Shown here in pieces: positions 1 through 11,600 of a stretch of 64,000 nucleotides of DNA. Under the pieces are notes generated by a model. The model was not told the origin of the DNA. It was given only the letters and a program-made list of their open reading frames with translations, and made no database searches. The stretch comes from Cristatella mucedo. Taxonomy: Eukaryota > Bryozoa > Phylactolaemata > Cristatellidae. The stretch is from NCBI GenBank assembly GCA_009760855.2, contig WPIO01000001.1, positions 18,439,501 through 18,503,500 of the forward strand, in the 5' to 3' direction. The translations under genes and the position numbers were made by a program. Each line of letters begins with the position of its first letter. Within the stretch, counting starts at the first letter, position 1.

Positions 1-1259
1 TGATAAACCTACTGAACAAGGGGGTCACTTGATGCCCAAAACAGCTACATAACCACAATCCCAGGGAAAGCTGAGTACAGGGCATACACGACTGAGAACG
101 CTTTACTGATTGAGGGGCACAAGCACCGTGATTATGACTACTCATCTGCACATGCGTTGACATAAGCAAACAAAAACGCCATCTGTATGCTACTTATTGA
201 TCGGTCAACAGTACCGACAGCTTAATCTGCCTACTAAACAATAATGGCGTCATTCACAGAATTTGCTGAATACACAGGAAACATACCTTTCCCTTATGGC
301 GACCAGCTACTAGGATCAGTACTGTTCCAGGAGTGATGGACGATCTTAGCTTTCGCTTATGCTGAGAAAAGTTTTTCTTTCTGGACAGCAACTTTCTCTT
401 ACCCTCCTGGGTAGGATAGCTCTTGGGCTAAAACCATAACACAACACGCGATGAGCTGTATAAACTTCACAGGCAACAACAGCTACAAACATTTAGTGCA
501 TGCACTCATGTTTACTTGGCTTGCTGATCTCGGTACAGGAGAACCAACTCGTTGGGCTGCACACGCCAAGAATGCAAGACAGCGAAACGCGAAAGTAAGG
601 CTGGATGTGCCTCAGGATCCAACTACACTGCCGAAGGCAGTACAAAAATTGAGATAGCTGATGAGGTGGATACCACAATATCACAACAACCAGGACAGGG
701 TTGGGATACGGTATTGTAAGGGATGTGCAGCTCAAATCAATGGAACGCCGGGTGTAAATAACTAATAACACAACTGAGTATGCATATACAAGCACCCCAG
801 TACAAGTCCAGTCCTTCACTATTTCATAAGAGCATGGTAGCTATCACACAACGGTCTATCATACAGGGATGTAGCAATGATACTCATAGACCTAGCGATA
901 GAGGTTCTGTTAAGTACGCCGAAACGGGTTGTAGATTACTACACTGTTACACATGGGCATGTGTCGATTAGGCCGGGCCTCCCCGGTCGGACCCAACGTG
1001 ACAGGATTGCGCTGAACTCAAAAAAACATGCATTATTACAAGTTTCTTGCGATACTACCAATCTGTTAGTACTAAACACGAGCGCGGGGATTGAGAGAAG
1101 TACTGCACGTGGTATGCGTATGCCGACCGGCGGGGCACATGCAAGCACAGGTCGTGTCCCGAAAAGCAGTAACACAACTCAAAAGAACCACAGCTCTTCA
1201 GACATTTTACATGTCATTACAGGACGTTAAGAACTAGAAGCCGATGAAAATATACTTAC
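1..1259. other. RPL6 intron 1, left part
   Basis: This is the intron after the first RPL6 coding exon on the minus strand; its donor GT is at 1259-1258. I find no second RPL6 exon on the minus strand here, so the intron is longer than the window edge allows. Nothing else is recognisable. Confidence 0.6.
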
Positions 1260-1484
1260 GAATCTCTGAACGCGAACACTTCGTTTGCCGCCGTTCTTGT
1301 CCCCTTTAATTGTCTTCTCAACAATCCGCAGGGCGGTCTTGGCTTCGCCAGTCTTTGACTTCTGACCGGCTTTTGCCCATTTATGCTGATTGCGCTTGTG
1401 GAAAGTACGGGCAGAAGAAAACCTCATCACACCATTGCTATTCAGGATGTAGTTACGCGGCTTGCTTCGGCTTTTCGGCGCCAT
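1260..1484 (-). CDS. RPL6: 60S ribosomal protein L6 (eL6), first coding exon, partial gene
   Basis: RPL6 is a structural protein of the large cytosolic ribosomal subunit. The exon encodes 75 residues from an ATG at 1484. It shows the family's N-terminal pattern: a basic start, SRNYILNSNGVMRFSSA (compare the SRNPVLVRGIGRYSRSA region of mammalian RPL6), a lysine/arginine-rich stretch, then GDKNGGKRSVRVQRF, which matches the conserved GGDKNGG segment before the SH3-like domain. The reading frame leaves homology exactly at a consensus donor (C|GTAAGTAT, GT at 1259-1258, phase 0). The globular domain is therefore encoded to the left of the window. A TAG lies directly before the ATG on the coding strand and could be a splice acceptor of a short 5' UTR exon, as is common in ribosomal protein genes. 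A processed pseudogene is unlikely because the exon ends at a proper donor. Confidence 0.85.
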
Positions 1485-2291
1485 CTACAAGCATTAGCGG
1501 CTCGAATCAAACCTTAAGCACCACCGTTTTGATTTTAATCGAAGCACAATGTCATTTCCTATCAAAGAACATGCTACAGAAGACCAGATGGCAAGCATAA
1601 AGCCCTGAAGACGGCGATTTCGCGCACCAGGCACGAAGCAACGCAGCTCACCTTGGCCGACCACTAGAAAGAGGCTAGCTGAAAGGGCTGACGGTATACT
1701 TCCGGTTTGCGTCGCTGTGTTGCCGGCGGTCACACAGCGGGCGGTTGCCGATTCGCCCGTTTTGCGATTTAGGAGGTTGAGCCGACCCAGCGTAGCCGGC
1801 TGACTTATGATATTCTGCAGCACAGCCTGGATTAGGCTCTGTCGGAGCTGTACGTGATCTGTCGCGCTGCGCGTTGGTGGCCGAACTTACTCGCTACCGC
1901 ATAGTGTACTCAGCAACCAGTTCCCGCTCGTCTCCCAGTGCTAAGCGCTGGCTGGCTATCACGACTTTGAACGGGAAGTCTGATAAAGTTCATTACCAAA
2001 AAAATGATTCCTTAAACTTTGGTTTTTATTTTGGCCAGACCCGAGCGGTTTCACACTGATATATCTGGCGGCCAGGCCTTGGAGCAAAACTATTGGTATA
2101 ATATTGCCAATTTTCAAAACTAACAATAAATATATTTATATTTTCATAGCAAACAATACGTTACACTGTTATTTTAATTTAAAAAAATACTGTGTATTTT
2201 CGTTGTCATCTGAGCAAATACGCATTGCAAATTGATATGCATTTTTTATAAAACAGTTGTTGAATGTTCGTAAAAAAAAATAACTTGTGCT
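1485..2291. other. RPL6 upstream region
   Basis: This is the 5' flank of RPL6 on the minus strand. It is GC-balanced with several CpG up to about 1870 and strongly A+T rich from about 2090 to 2290. The promoter should lie here, but I cannot point to a TATA box or a terminal oligopyrimidine start with confidence. No other gene is seen. Confidence 0.4.
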
Positions 2292-2990
2292 TTAATTTCT
2301 CGCATCAGTGACTAAATATTCCTCTTCATCCTCGTCAGTCGCTTCCCTTCCTCTTCTTCTTCCGTTTTGCTTGTCATCTGCAACTACAGCTACCAGCACG
2401 AAATACCACAGATCTATGTTATGCTGGAGGAAAACTAAAGCTTCTACCTTGCGCGGTTGCGGACATCGACGTTTCTGAGAAACTATCCACTTGCTCAAGG
2501 AGAAAAACCTTTCAACAACATTCGACTTTATATCAACGCTAGCCGATGCGGGTGCCTGTTTCGTACGCTGTCGCTTTAACGTAGGCTCGCCAAAGGAAAG
2601 GCTGGAGTCGTCCATTTCGTCAGAACTACCACCTCTGAATTGCGATTTCAACAGGGAGTGAACAGAGGCAATTGAATCCAATTAATCTTAGCTTCTGTTC
2701 TGGATTTTGATGATGGCTGTTAAATGCGGACTGTAAATAATATCTGCACAAGTTCCCGGGTAAAGGAGTTTTCGAAGTCGAACGATGGAAATGATGCAAT
2801 CAGTGACCGGAACAGGACATGCGATTCGGCGATGGTTCCATCGTGAGCTTGGAGTGCGAGAGTAACAGATTTAAAACCATCCAATTCACTTGATGCTGGC
2901 GAACGGCATTTTTTCGGCTGTAGGGGTCAATTCGGAAAGTTCGGGGTTCGAATCATCAATATTGGGCAGCAGTCTCTCAAACCGCTTGAG
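2292..2990 (-). pseudogene. hAT-family transposase remnant (C-terminal dimerisation region)
   Basis: A 129-codon open frame (2681-2292) contains SNVVERFFSLSKWIVSQKRR followed by KVEALVFLQHNIDLW. This is the signature of the C-terminal hAT dimerisation domain: SN-x-VERxFS, a basic RRR/RRC segment, then VEALLFLKxNRDLW. Just upstream, other frames carry further transposase-like pieces, for example a stretch beginning LDGFKSVTLALQ, separated by stops and frameshifts. The element is therefore dead and 5'-truncated, and the catalytic residues are not seen. The acidic tail after the domain is unusual but plausible. A domesticated gene is possible in principle, but the frameshifts argue against it. 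Confidence 0.7.
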
Positions 2991-3129
2991 CATTTTGGTA
3001 ACTCCAAGCTAGCAAGTCACGTTTCGTTTGATGGGGCGCAGTGATGTCCACAGGCGCAATCTACCAGACTCATTGAACATGGAAAACTTCTATATTAATT
3101 TCTTAAACAGATCGGACTCCAATGAGAGA

Positions 3130-3440
3130 AACTGTGCAATGTAGGCTTCGACTGCAAAACAGAGACGACGACTTCAGCAACCCATCAAGGACCAATCGGA
3201 CAGATTCGATGAGTAAGGAAGATAGTTGAGATAGTGAGTAGCGCAGCAGTAGCAGCTCAGGACGGCTGGGAAGGATGTGCCATTGTCGGCAGCCGGAGAG
3301 TAGATGTCGTTGCATAAGAATTGTAGAAGTGAGTTACACAGTCTAGGACATGCAGAGCAAAATCCTTCTCTAATCGGATGATGATAGATAGCTAAGATGG
3401 AGGAAAATAGCGAACAGACCAGCAAGTGAGTGAGTGACAC
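3130..3440 (-). repeat. Repeat family C copy (LINE 3'-end-like)
   Basis: Read on the minus strand, this segment translates to [20 protein letters not shown]. The same phrase occurs in diverged form on the plus strand near 36.72-36.80 kb ([19 protein letters not shown]), and as DNA near 25.25-25.33 kb. The 36.6-kb copy is preceded by [17 protein letters not shown], the usual C-terminal end of LINE reverse-transcriptase ORFs. The family is therefore probably the 3' part of another LINE. Confidence 0.5.
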
Positions 3441-3865
3441 GCTGACCTAGGAAGTCGAGGCTTGAGCCACTGTAGGTCGAGGGGAAGTATTGTGTAGTTT
3501 CTAACTTAACTTACTCATAGGCAAGACCTAGATGCTGTACTGCATATGAAGTATGCTAATATGCAGTTTAGTGAATAGTAACAATAATTATACCAAGACA
3601 TTTGGTTAGCACCCTAAGCAAACTAAATGTCTTACTAGGCACTTTGCACACGTTGGGTTGGTAAGGAAGTGAATGACTTTTGTTAGTAAAAGATATTTGT
3701 AAAGTTTCGACACGTTTTTCCTTCTGTAGGATTCCAGTTACAGTTACCCCCACTATATTGCCAGATATTACGAACCAGTCTGACAAGGCACGATTATGGA
3801 GTGGCATTGCTTGATGTAAGCCCAGCTACAGAGTTTGCACCATGGAAAAAATATTTCTTGATTTA

Positions 3866-4012
3866 CCAGCCTCATTTGTATAGCGGCAGAAGAGCCTTAA
3901 TGGCTCTCAGCACCGCTTGCAGTTGGCAATGCAGGCTCTCGCCACTGCAATATTTGAGCCCACGACCTCGGTCGTGAAGAGCGAGCACCTTACCTCCTGG
4001 GCTATCATGGCC
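3866..4012 (-). mobile_element. SINE-A copy (tRNA-derived), decayed
   Basis: This is a minus-strand copy of the SINE seen best at 13589-13752. It shares the body (inverted GCCTCATTTGTATAGCGGCAG, AAGAGCC) and the head with GAGCCCACGACCTCGG in place of a clean B box. Point changes show that it is old. Confidence 0.7.
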
Positions 4013-5395
4013 CAACAGCCATCTAGCTTCCAGGGAGGGCATACCAGGCTTAGAGGCAGGTTCGTTTCCTCCTGCAACTTCAGGGTTGCCTTCAGAGAAG
4101 GGATAACCTTTTTAGGGGAGCTAGGCAGTCTTTTCGAGGTACGTCCGGCTTGAAAATATAGGGTTTGCTTCCGGAGGTGGCCACTATATATGATGAACTC
4201 TAAACACCAGCATATAATCTGAGTGCCTGGCTGGACCAACAGAGATGAACCTTAGCAAGTTACCTAAGGATTTTAGCATTCGATCGCATCGTTGTTCCAA
4301 TCGCTGATCCAATAGTGGAGCACCACAGTCGGGAAAAATCAGTCACTACAGGTTGGGTGGACGGAGGCAGTCGACACTGTTCATTATTTAATTGTCTTCG
4401 GTTAGGCAAAGAAAGGCCTGTCTGCAAGACTACGGGCATCCAACAACTCAGTTGGCTTTTAAATAAATTGGGTGTAGGAGGAAGGTAGCAGAGAGTGTAA
4501 GACATGACATCGCTACACTACTTTTCAACCTCTTTACCCCACCAAAGTTACAGATTAGTTAAAACTAATTCACCATCACTTCCGGTCACTTGTGTTACGA
4601 CGACTAGAAGTCGTGGTGTAATTGCCTCTGCTAAAAGTATGCCTACACACTGCCTGTCACTGCTGCTTACTACTTTTACAGTGCTTCTAACTTTTTAACG
4701 TTCTACGACACGATAGCTTAGGTTTGCAGTTATCTATACCAAGCAATTCTAGTGTAACGACTGACTGCCTAGTCCTCTTCACTCACTCGAGCTCGGCGGC
4801 ACGTGACCGTTTGCTCAAGCCAGAGCACGAAAGTGGGGGGGGGGCACCGTGTGCCTTAGAGGAACTGGTGACTGGGTGCAGAAACTGAGCTGTACTGAGT
4901 TTGAGCTCCGCGATGAGACTGCAAATTTAAATTGGATTTAGTATCACCCGACTATCTCGTTGAGAAAAGAGATGTACGGTCGTCTTCCAGTCGCGCTGAG
5001 GCTGCCGGATGTCTCAGTGAGAATGTCTAGACGATAGACAGCTTATAGTCATCTTTATTACTGCTAGGCGCCAGAGCCATGCCGTGTACAGCTGCTAATA
5101 GCAGCATACGGCTGCTCTTGTATGCAGTTACAGCAGCAACAACCAAGCTCCTCCTACAAGTGTTCAACAGGAGGGCATAGCAATAACAAGGGTTCTGGGG
5201 CGTAAGGCATACCACACGTATGCACTAAAATAATGAAATTGGCACAAAGTCCACACGATGGACAATAATGTATAGAAAACTGGCTGTTATACAACTAACA
5301 ATCTTAGCGCCAAGTGCTGGGCACTTACAAAAAAAAAAGGTGGCCGGGGTAACGAAGACAGTGAAAAAGGCCATTGCAGCACGGCCCGGGTCGAT
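4013..5395. other. Intergenic region and 3' flank of the zinc-finger gene
   Basis: No gene is recognised. There is a run of 10 G at 4835-4844. On the minus strand a possible poly(A) signal (AATAAA, plus-strand TTTATT at 5054-5059) lies about 340 bases past the stop codon of the zinc-finger/coiled-coil gene and may end its transcript. Confidence 0.35.
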
Positions 5396-5617
5396 CTACG
5401 AGACTTTTCTTCGTTTGAATGCACTTGGACAGTCGTCGTCGTCGTCTGCGCACGAGGGGCAGCAGACTCGGTTGGTTCTCAGCTCCTCCAGCTGTGCGAC
5501 CAAGAGCTCTCGGTGCTGTCTTTGGAGGCGCTCGACGAGTCGCTCTGAGTCGCCGAGCTTGAGTGTGGACGACCGACCGTTGGCGTGCTCGTTGCTGGCG
5601 TCGCCGCCGTGCGCGCT
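5396..5617 (-). CDS. Zinc-finger/coiled-coil gene, last exon
   Basis: The acceptor is GATTGTAG at 5618 and entry is in phase 0. It encodes 73 residues and a TAG stop: a second leucine-rich helix, CCPSC, a five-Asp run, and a basic KRRKVS end. An open plus-strand frame over the same bases is treated as a shadow. Confidence 0.7.
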   Translation of the reverse strand, partial: SAHGGDASNEHANGRSSTLKLGDSERLVERLQRQHRELLVAQLEELRTNRVCCPSCADDDDDCPSAFKRRKVS

Positions 5618-8600
5618 CTACAATCGCAGGAACGGTAGCTGCTCAGCAGGTCGACCAGAAACCTGCCCGCCAATCAATTGCTGTCGCATCGGTCGCTGTG
5701 CACGACGAGGCCACGGCTCTGCGCGAATGAATGTCCAATGTCCGGAATGCAAGCGGAAGCAAGTCGTAATCGGTTGGAGAGCTCTCGAAGCCGAAGGAGC
5801 TAAGTGCCAGCTTGCAGTCTGCCTACCGGTTCCAGCTTTGAAACAATTGTTTCTTAAAGCACACTTCCATAAATAAACACAGTTCTATTTTCTATATCTA
5901 TATTTGTGGATATCGTTAAGATTATCTAAAATTTTCGTTTCATGGGACAACCACATCTACCATGACTGCACTGCACTCAACCAACGAGGCCATTGCATCA
6001 CCTACTAACAGTGGGTTTTTAAGGCAGTCACAGGCGGGGAAACAGTAATGGCTTCCCACTGCAAAGAAGACATAGAAAACACACTTATTCCTCCTCTAAA
6101 TGGCTAGCACCAGTGAGCGATTCACACCTCCCAATTTCCTTTTGCATTTTGCACTACTGTAAATATTTCGCAGGACTAAGATATACAAGTAAATCAAGCT
6201 AACTTATTTTAGGCATTGGCTTTGCTATAACCAATCGGCGATATTCACATATGCAGCATTTATAATGAAGCTCTACAGGAGCCGAAATATTCAAAATGCA
6301 GCAGCAACATCCTAAACTCAGCACTTGCAGTTTACTTTCTTGACTAGTAGCCTACATTTGATCATAGAAAACCTGCAGCTGAGTGGTAGCACGTGCTAAT
6401 GCAACGCTTTTTTTTTGTTGCCACCGATCTTAAAAATTGCACTCCATGTGTCCACCTTACCTCATGCGCGGACTATCACTCATCTTGCACCAGCTGCCAC
6501 AACTACACACTGCACCATCTCAGGAAGCTGACGGCCAGCAGCAACTAACGTTCGGCAAATCTGCCGAGCTTCCTGCAGAATTTCAGCTTGGATGGCCCTC
6601 TGGCAGCAGGAACCTGCTGCCCACACTGGGGAACCCCTGCCCCAAATAGGCCACATCTACACAGGCAAAAACAGAGCCGATATCGTCGAAGATGCAATGT
6701 CATGGATTGCAGAGTTAGGTAGGCAGGCTTGATCTATTGGCTGCTGACCAGTGAACTCCTAATGACCAACTGATCTGTGATCGAACCTCATTACGGCTCA
6801 AAGTTGAGATCATCCGCTTAGATCCCCACCTAGCTGACATATGACAACACTGAGCCTGCCAGCAGTTCTTCAGTGGTTCTTGGGAAAGAAAACATGGCTG
6901 ATCGAGCTTTCAGTAGACTGCTACAAGCAGCAGTGTTAAATTGAGGCAGTGAGAGCATCTTAGAATGATAACCGTACAAAAACAGATTGACCTACACGAG
7001 ACGATACGTCTACCAGCCTGTGCAATCAGGCTGTTTACAGTTGGTCCAAAACTCTTCAGCCAGGCTGGTCTGTCGTGAGCAGCGCAGTTGCCACATTACA
7101 CCACTTCTTGCCGACTGCATTGGCTCCCGATCAAGCAGCTATCGACTTCAAGGTTCTGTCACTCACTTTTAGGTTCATTATTATGCTCCAGCCTACCTAT
7201 CAGAAGTATTCCCCACCAGGTTAAGCATCGTACCACGTGCTTTTCTGAAAAATCGTTTAGCTATACCTCGTAGGAACCTCAAATCCATTGGAGACACGGT
7301 GAGAAGTGATGTAATGTGGCAGTTGTAACGTTAACGACAGACAAGTCTAGCACCAGAGCGTTGCACCAGCTTTAGGTAAGTAAGACGTGGAGTAGTGAGT
7401 TACAGAAATAAAGATTTGATGTCACAAATGTATGGTTCATCGCAGCTGCATTATTCTAATCTAAGCAAGTCCGTACCTTTAGTTCGTATGCTCCCAAAGC
7501 CTGGAACTCACTACCGACTGACGTCACGACCATTGAAGTCGCAAACCCCAACAGGCATCTCCTTCTTTCACACCCCTAGATCAATCAAAATTGGAGGTGA
7601 AGTCATCCTTCAATTTCAAGCCGTTTTCAGTCCCATCGAATCTTTCGAATCACCCGAAAACAAGCTACCAATGGTGGCAGTAGTCTATCGCCCCCAGGTA
7701 CCAAGTCCTCCTTCATCTCAAGATTTCTGATCTAATTTCGATTCTGTGTGCAAGAAAAAGATCTTTCCGCGCTATGGGCGATTTCTATTTCGTGCACTGA
7801 CTCATTCTCTCTTGTGGCTCAGGTGCATGGCCCTATTCACATCAAGGGTCACACACTCGACCACATTTTCTCTTACAATTGTATGCCACCACCACCTATT
7901 ATTACCAAATTCTGGATATCTGACCACACGCAGATCTCATTAAGATAATTTAAACTTGTTTCAGATATTTTGCTCAGTCTGCAGCTTCATTTGTGTGGCA
8001 AACTGCAGCAGGCAGTAGCGAGATGAACCCGTTTACGGCTACGTGATAGTGCCAGGCAAAAGTATAGAGAGATCAGCAGATTGGGATCCAGACAGAGATA
8101 TACTGATAAAGAAACCATAAAAGGCATGTAACAGTAAGTCAGACTGAGCCAACAGCAAGACATATATTTAGCATGAAAGCAGCCATTATGGAATTTTGGT
8201 CTTGAAACCTTTGGTCTAAACCTAGCTGGGCCTCTGAACCGACAAGAAACACCCGACCCATTCCAACAGACTTACTAACACTATAAACCGAAGAGGACAT
8301 AAAGATCCCAAAATCTCGGACACAGCCTATGGCAATGTGATGGCCAAACCTATGTTGACATTAGACATCTAGCAGAGCTTTGCTGATTAATACAGCTGCC
8401 CTCAAGAAGCCATTACTAGTGAAGCTCATTACATTTGTCATTCGAAGGGCAGACAGCTCGAGCTTCAGCCCAGCAACAGGGAGCAATAGCACCAGCAGCT
8501 TCTCTTACTACAGCAGTGACGACTTGATCGTGCCAGAGCTTAAGACAAAAGCAAACTATAACTGACTATTCAGCACGCATGAACAATACGATGTAGGTTT

Positions 8601-11600
8601 TTATTACACACGGTCTCTGTTCGGTGGGTTTCTTGGCTAAAATAAGGCAAGGCTTCGGCAGGACTGAACCAAAATCTGTGACAAATGTGGCACATGCTTC
8701 CTCGCTGAAAAGCGCAATGAAAAATGGGCATAGGATAAGCATGTAGGCTCAGTCTTCTTCAAAATCAATCCCCTTTTTTGATGGTGAGCTAACAAAACGC
8801 CCCATTTAATGCCCACGAGCTGGCTGTAGACAAATGACCATAGCAATCAATGCAACCTTGCAACAAGCACATACCGCCAAATCGGAATCTGATGGGCTTT
8901 CCATTTTGAAGGGCAATGGCTCGCTCTGCTGCTGCTGCAGTAAGGCGAGCTGAGCTTCCAGTTCAGCAACTCGTGCTTTCAGATCGTTCACTTGCTTTTC
9001 CAGATGGACTTTACTACGTAGCATCTCTTCATAGGCATGAATCTGGGAAAGTAATTCAAGAGTTACTAATTTGGTGTGATATTTTAGTCATGTTAACAAA
9101 GGGAAACAGTAAATGGCAGCATACACAGATTGACCCAGAAAGATCACAGCAACTAGTTTATGACTCAATCCCTAAAACTGTAAGGATGTCTGAAGGATAA
9201 ATATGTTATGCTAATGCTGCTGCAGAGATTGGTGGAGGCTACACACTACTGAAGCCACACAATGTTGCCGGTGTGGCTCCATAACAGATCCAAAAAAATG
9301 AGGGGAAGTAGTGTATGAATGCACAAGCAATACTAGCACACACCACGAAATCTGACAAGAGTAGAAAAAAATTGCAAGGACATTCATATACGACAGAAAT
9401 GAATCAGTGTGTCATGTTGTGGCTCCATAACAGATCCAAAAAAATGAGGGGAAGTAGTGTATGAATGCACAAGCAATACTAGCACACACCACGAAATCTG
9501 ACAAGAGTAGAAAAAAATTGCAAGGACATTTATATACGACAGAAATTAATCAGTGTGTCATTTAGAATGAGCCTTAACCAGTTGCGCTAATTGGGTTCGG
9601 TATTACTGGAACTAAATTTGCTCTAATATATCTTACTAGCCTTTCTAGAACTAAATTCTTTTTATACAGATTAAGTAGGGTGTTCAGCACAATTGAAAAG
9701 AATCGGTAGGTCAACTTTTAATACCAATAGCCATTAGTTTTGGATTCCTACAGAGTAAAGCCACTAGTTAGCACCTATTTGCACAAGACTGCTGCCAAAA
9801 ACAAAGTAGTAACAAATGGAAGGTTCTGATCAGGCTGAAATTTGGTAGATATCTGCAGATTTATAATCTGGCATGGTTCATCAGCCATATGACACAGAAT
9901 ATAAATTTGGAAGACAGACCATTCAAACTACTCTTGCCGATTACACACTTGATGTTGCGACAGCAATGCGCACGTGATTAATCTCTGACATTGTTATAAT
10001 TTTTGGGGGGGGGGGGGGGTGATGCTTCTTATTCGATCTGTCAGACAAGCATAAAATAAACCAATTCTGCTAGTGGAAGAACATTTCCTCAGCACGGTCT
10101 GAATGAGCAGGCAACAGCTTGGAGGAGTGACGATTCGAACACCACCAACTCTAAGCACTACTTTGATTTACGAGGTGATGATTTTCACACAAGATAGAGT
10201 AACACATCTCCAGTAAGGATAGAAGGTCAAGCTCGGCCAATTACAGCAGCTGGCAGATCGAGGACCACTAGCATACAACTCGGCAGAAAGCCTCGGAGAC
10301 TTCTAATGGAACACTTCCAAAGGACAAAGACAAGTAAACGAATCTGATTTCATAGTTGAGCTGGTGCTCAATTCGATTGCTGACCTCATTCGAATGGGTG
10401 TCAATTTTACGAAAATACTGCCTTGCAGTTCATACCTGGTCGCCGTTCAGCACAGTTCCGGGAGTCACTGCATAGGAGTCGCCCGAGTTACGATCGTCTA
10501 CGATCAGGATGGCTTGTGATGACGAGTCAGCTACCGTGCTGTCGATCGTTTCATTGGCAGCCACGATAGCACCACCATGCTTGCTAGGTACATCGCTGCC
10601 AGGGGATGTGTAGTAGCCGTCCAGCACCGATGCCTGGCTACTGCTGGTCGTCTCGGCACCGGCCAGTGAGCCTGGTGCCCCTGGACCTTGCTGCACGGTG
10701 TACTCTGTGGACGGCTCAGACATGACGCCATCGACACCATCCTGCCCCTCACCGGTGTGGTTCATATTGTGAAGCATCACATTCACCTCCTGGCCAAAAG
10801 ACACGACAATGCAGCAGTGTAGGATTTGTCAGAGTATGTAGATGTAAGCGACTGTTGGTCATCTAGGGAGCCCTTTAAAGTATGGGATATCTCAGGGCTC
10901 GGTCTTAGATCTCCTTCTTTTAACTATTTATACTTCCCCTCGGGCCGATGTCACCGATACCATACCGAAGTCGTGGTCTCGAGAGCCCTGAAGCATATGT
11001 GAAGCACCTGGGTATTTAGATAGAGATTCGGTTCTCATAGGGTGCTAAACAAATTAATTATATACATTTACACACACAAACACAGACACACAGATTTTAA
11101 GATCAGAGACCAGCCTAATAGCAATGGACAAACCCTCTGCCAACCAAAAGTTGAAAAAGCTAACACCTCAAGTTTGGTTTTCATTTTATATCACCCGTGA
11201 CGCCAGCCTGTATTTAGGCATACTATTCTAAAACGACTTGTCATTAGATAAGCACATTTCTTCCTTTGTCAGTCAATTTGGCCTAATTTCAGCTGAGAGA
11301 CATCGCCAAAATCAGGGCCTGCGAATAAGGATACGACAGCCACACTAGTGTGTGACTTTGTGTCTTGATTATTGGAGCTCCCTTTATTTAGGACCCCTGG
11401 CCAATGCCACTAATCGCCTGCAACTGGTTCTACACTAAAGCTCGTTTGGTCTGTCAGAAACTGCGTAGCTGCCACATCACATAACTTCTGTCTGAGCTTC
11501 CCGGGCTCGCTATTAAGCATGGAGCCGATTTAAAGACCCCCTGTCTGGCTTACAGGTCAGTTGGCTTGCATCAGTCTACCTGTCCGACCTCCTTCAGAGT

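Noticed and set aside
5268-5876. A 202-codon plus-strand open frame
   Set aside because: It overlaps the last exon of the minus-strand zinc-finger gene, whose frame has a leucine-rich helix, clean splice phase and stop; the plus frame has no domain.
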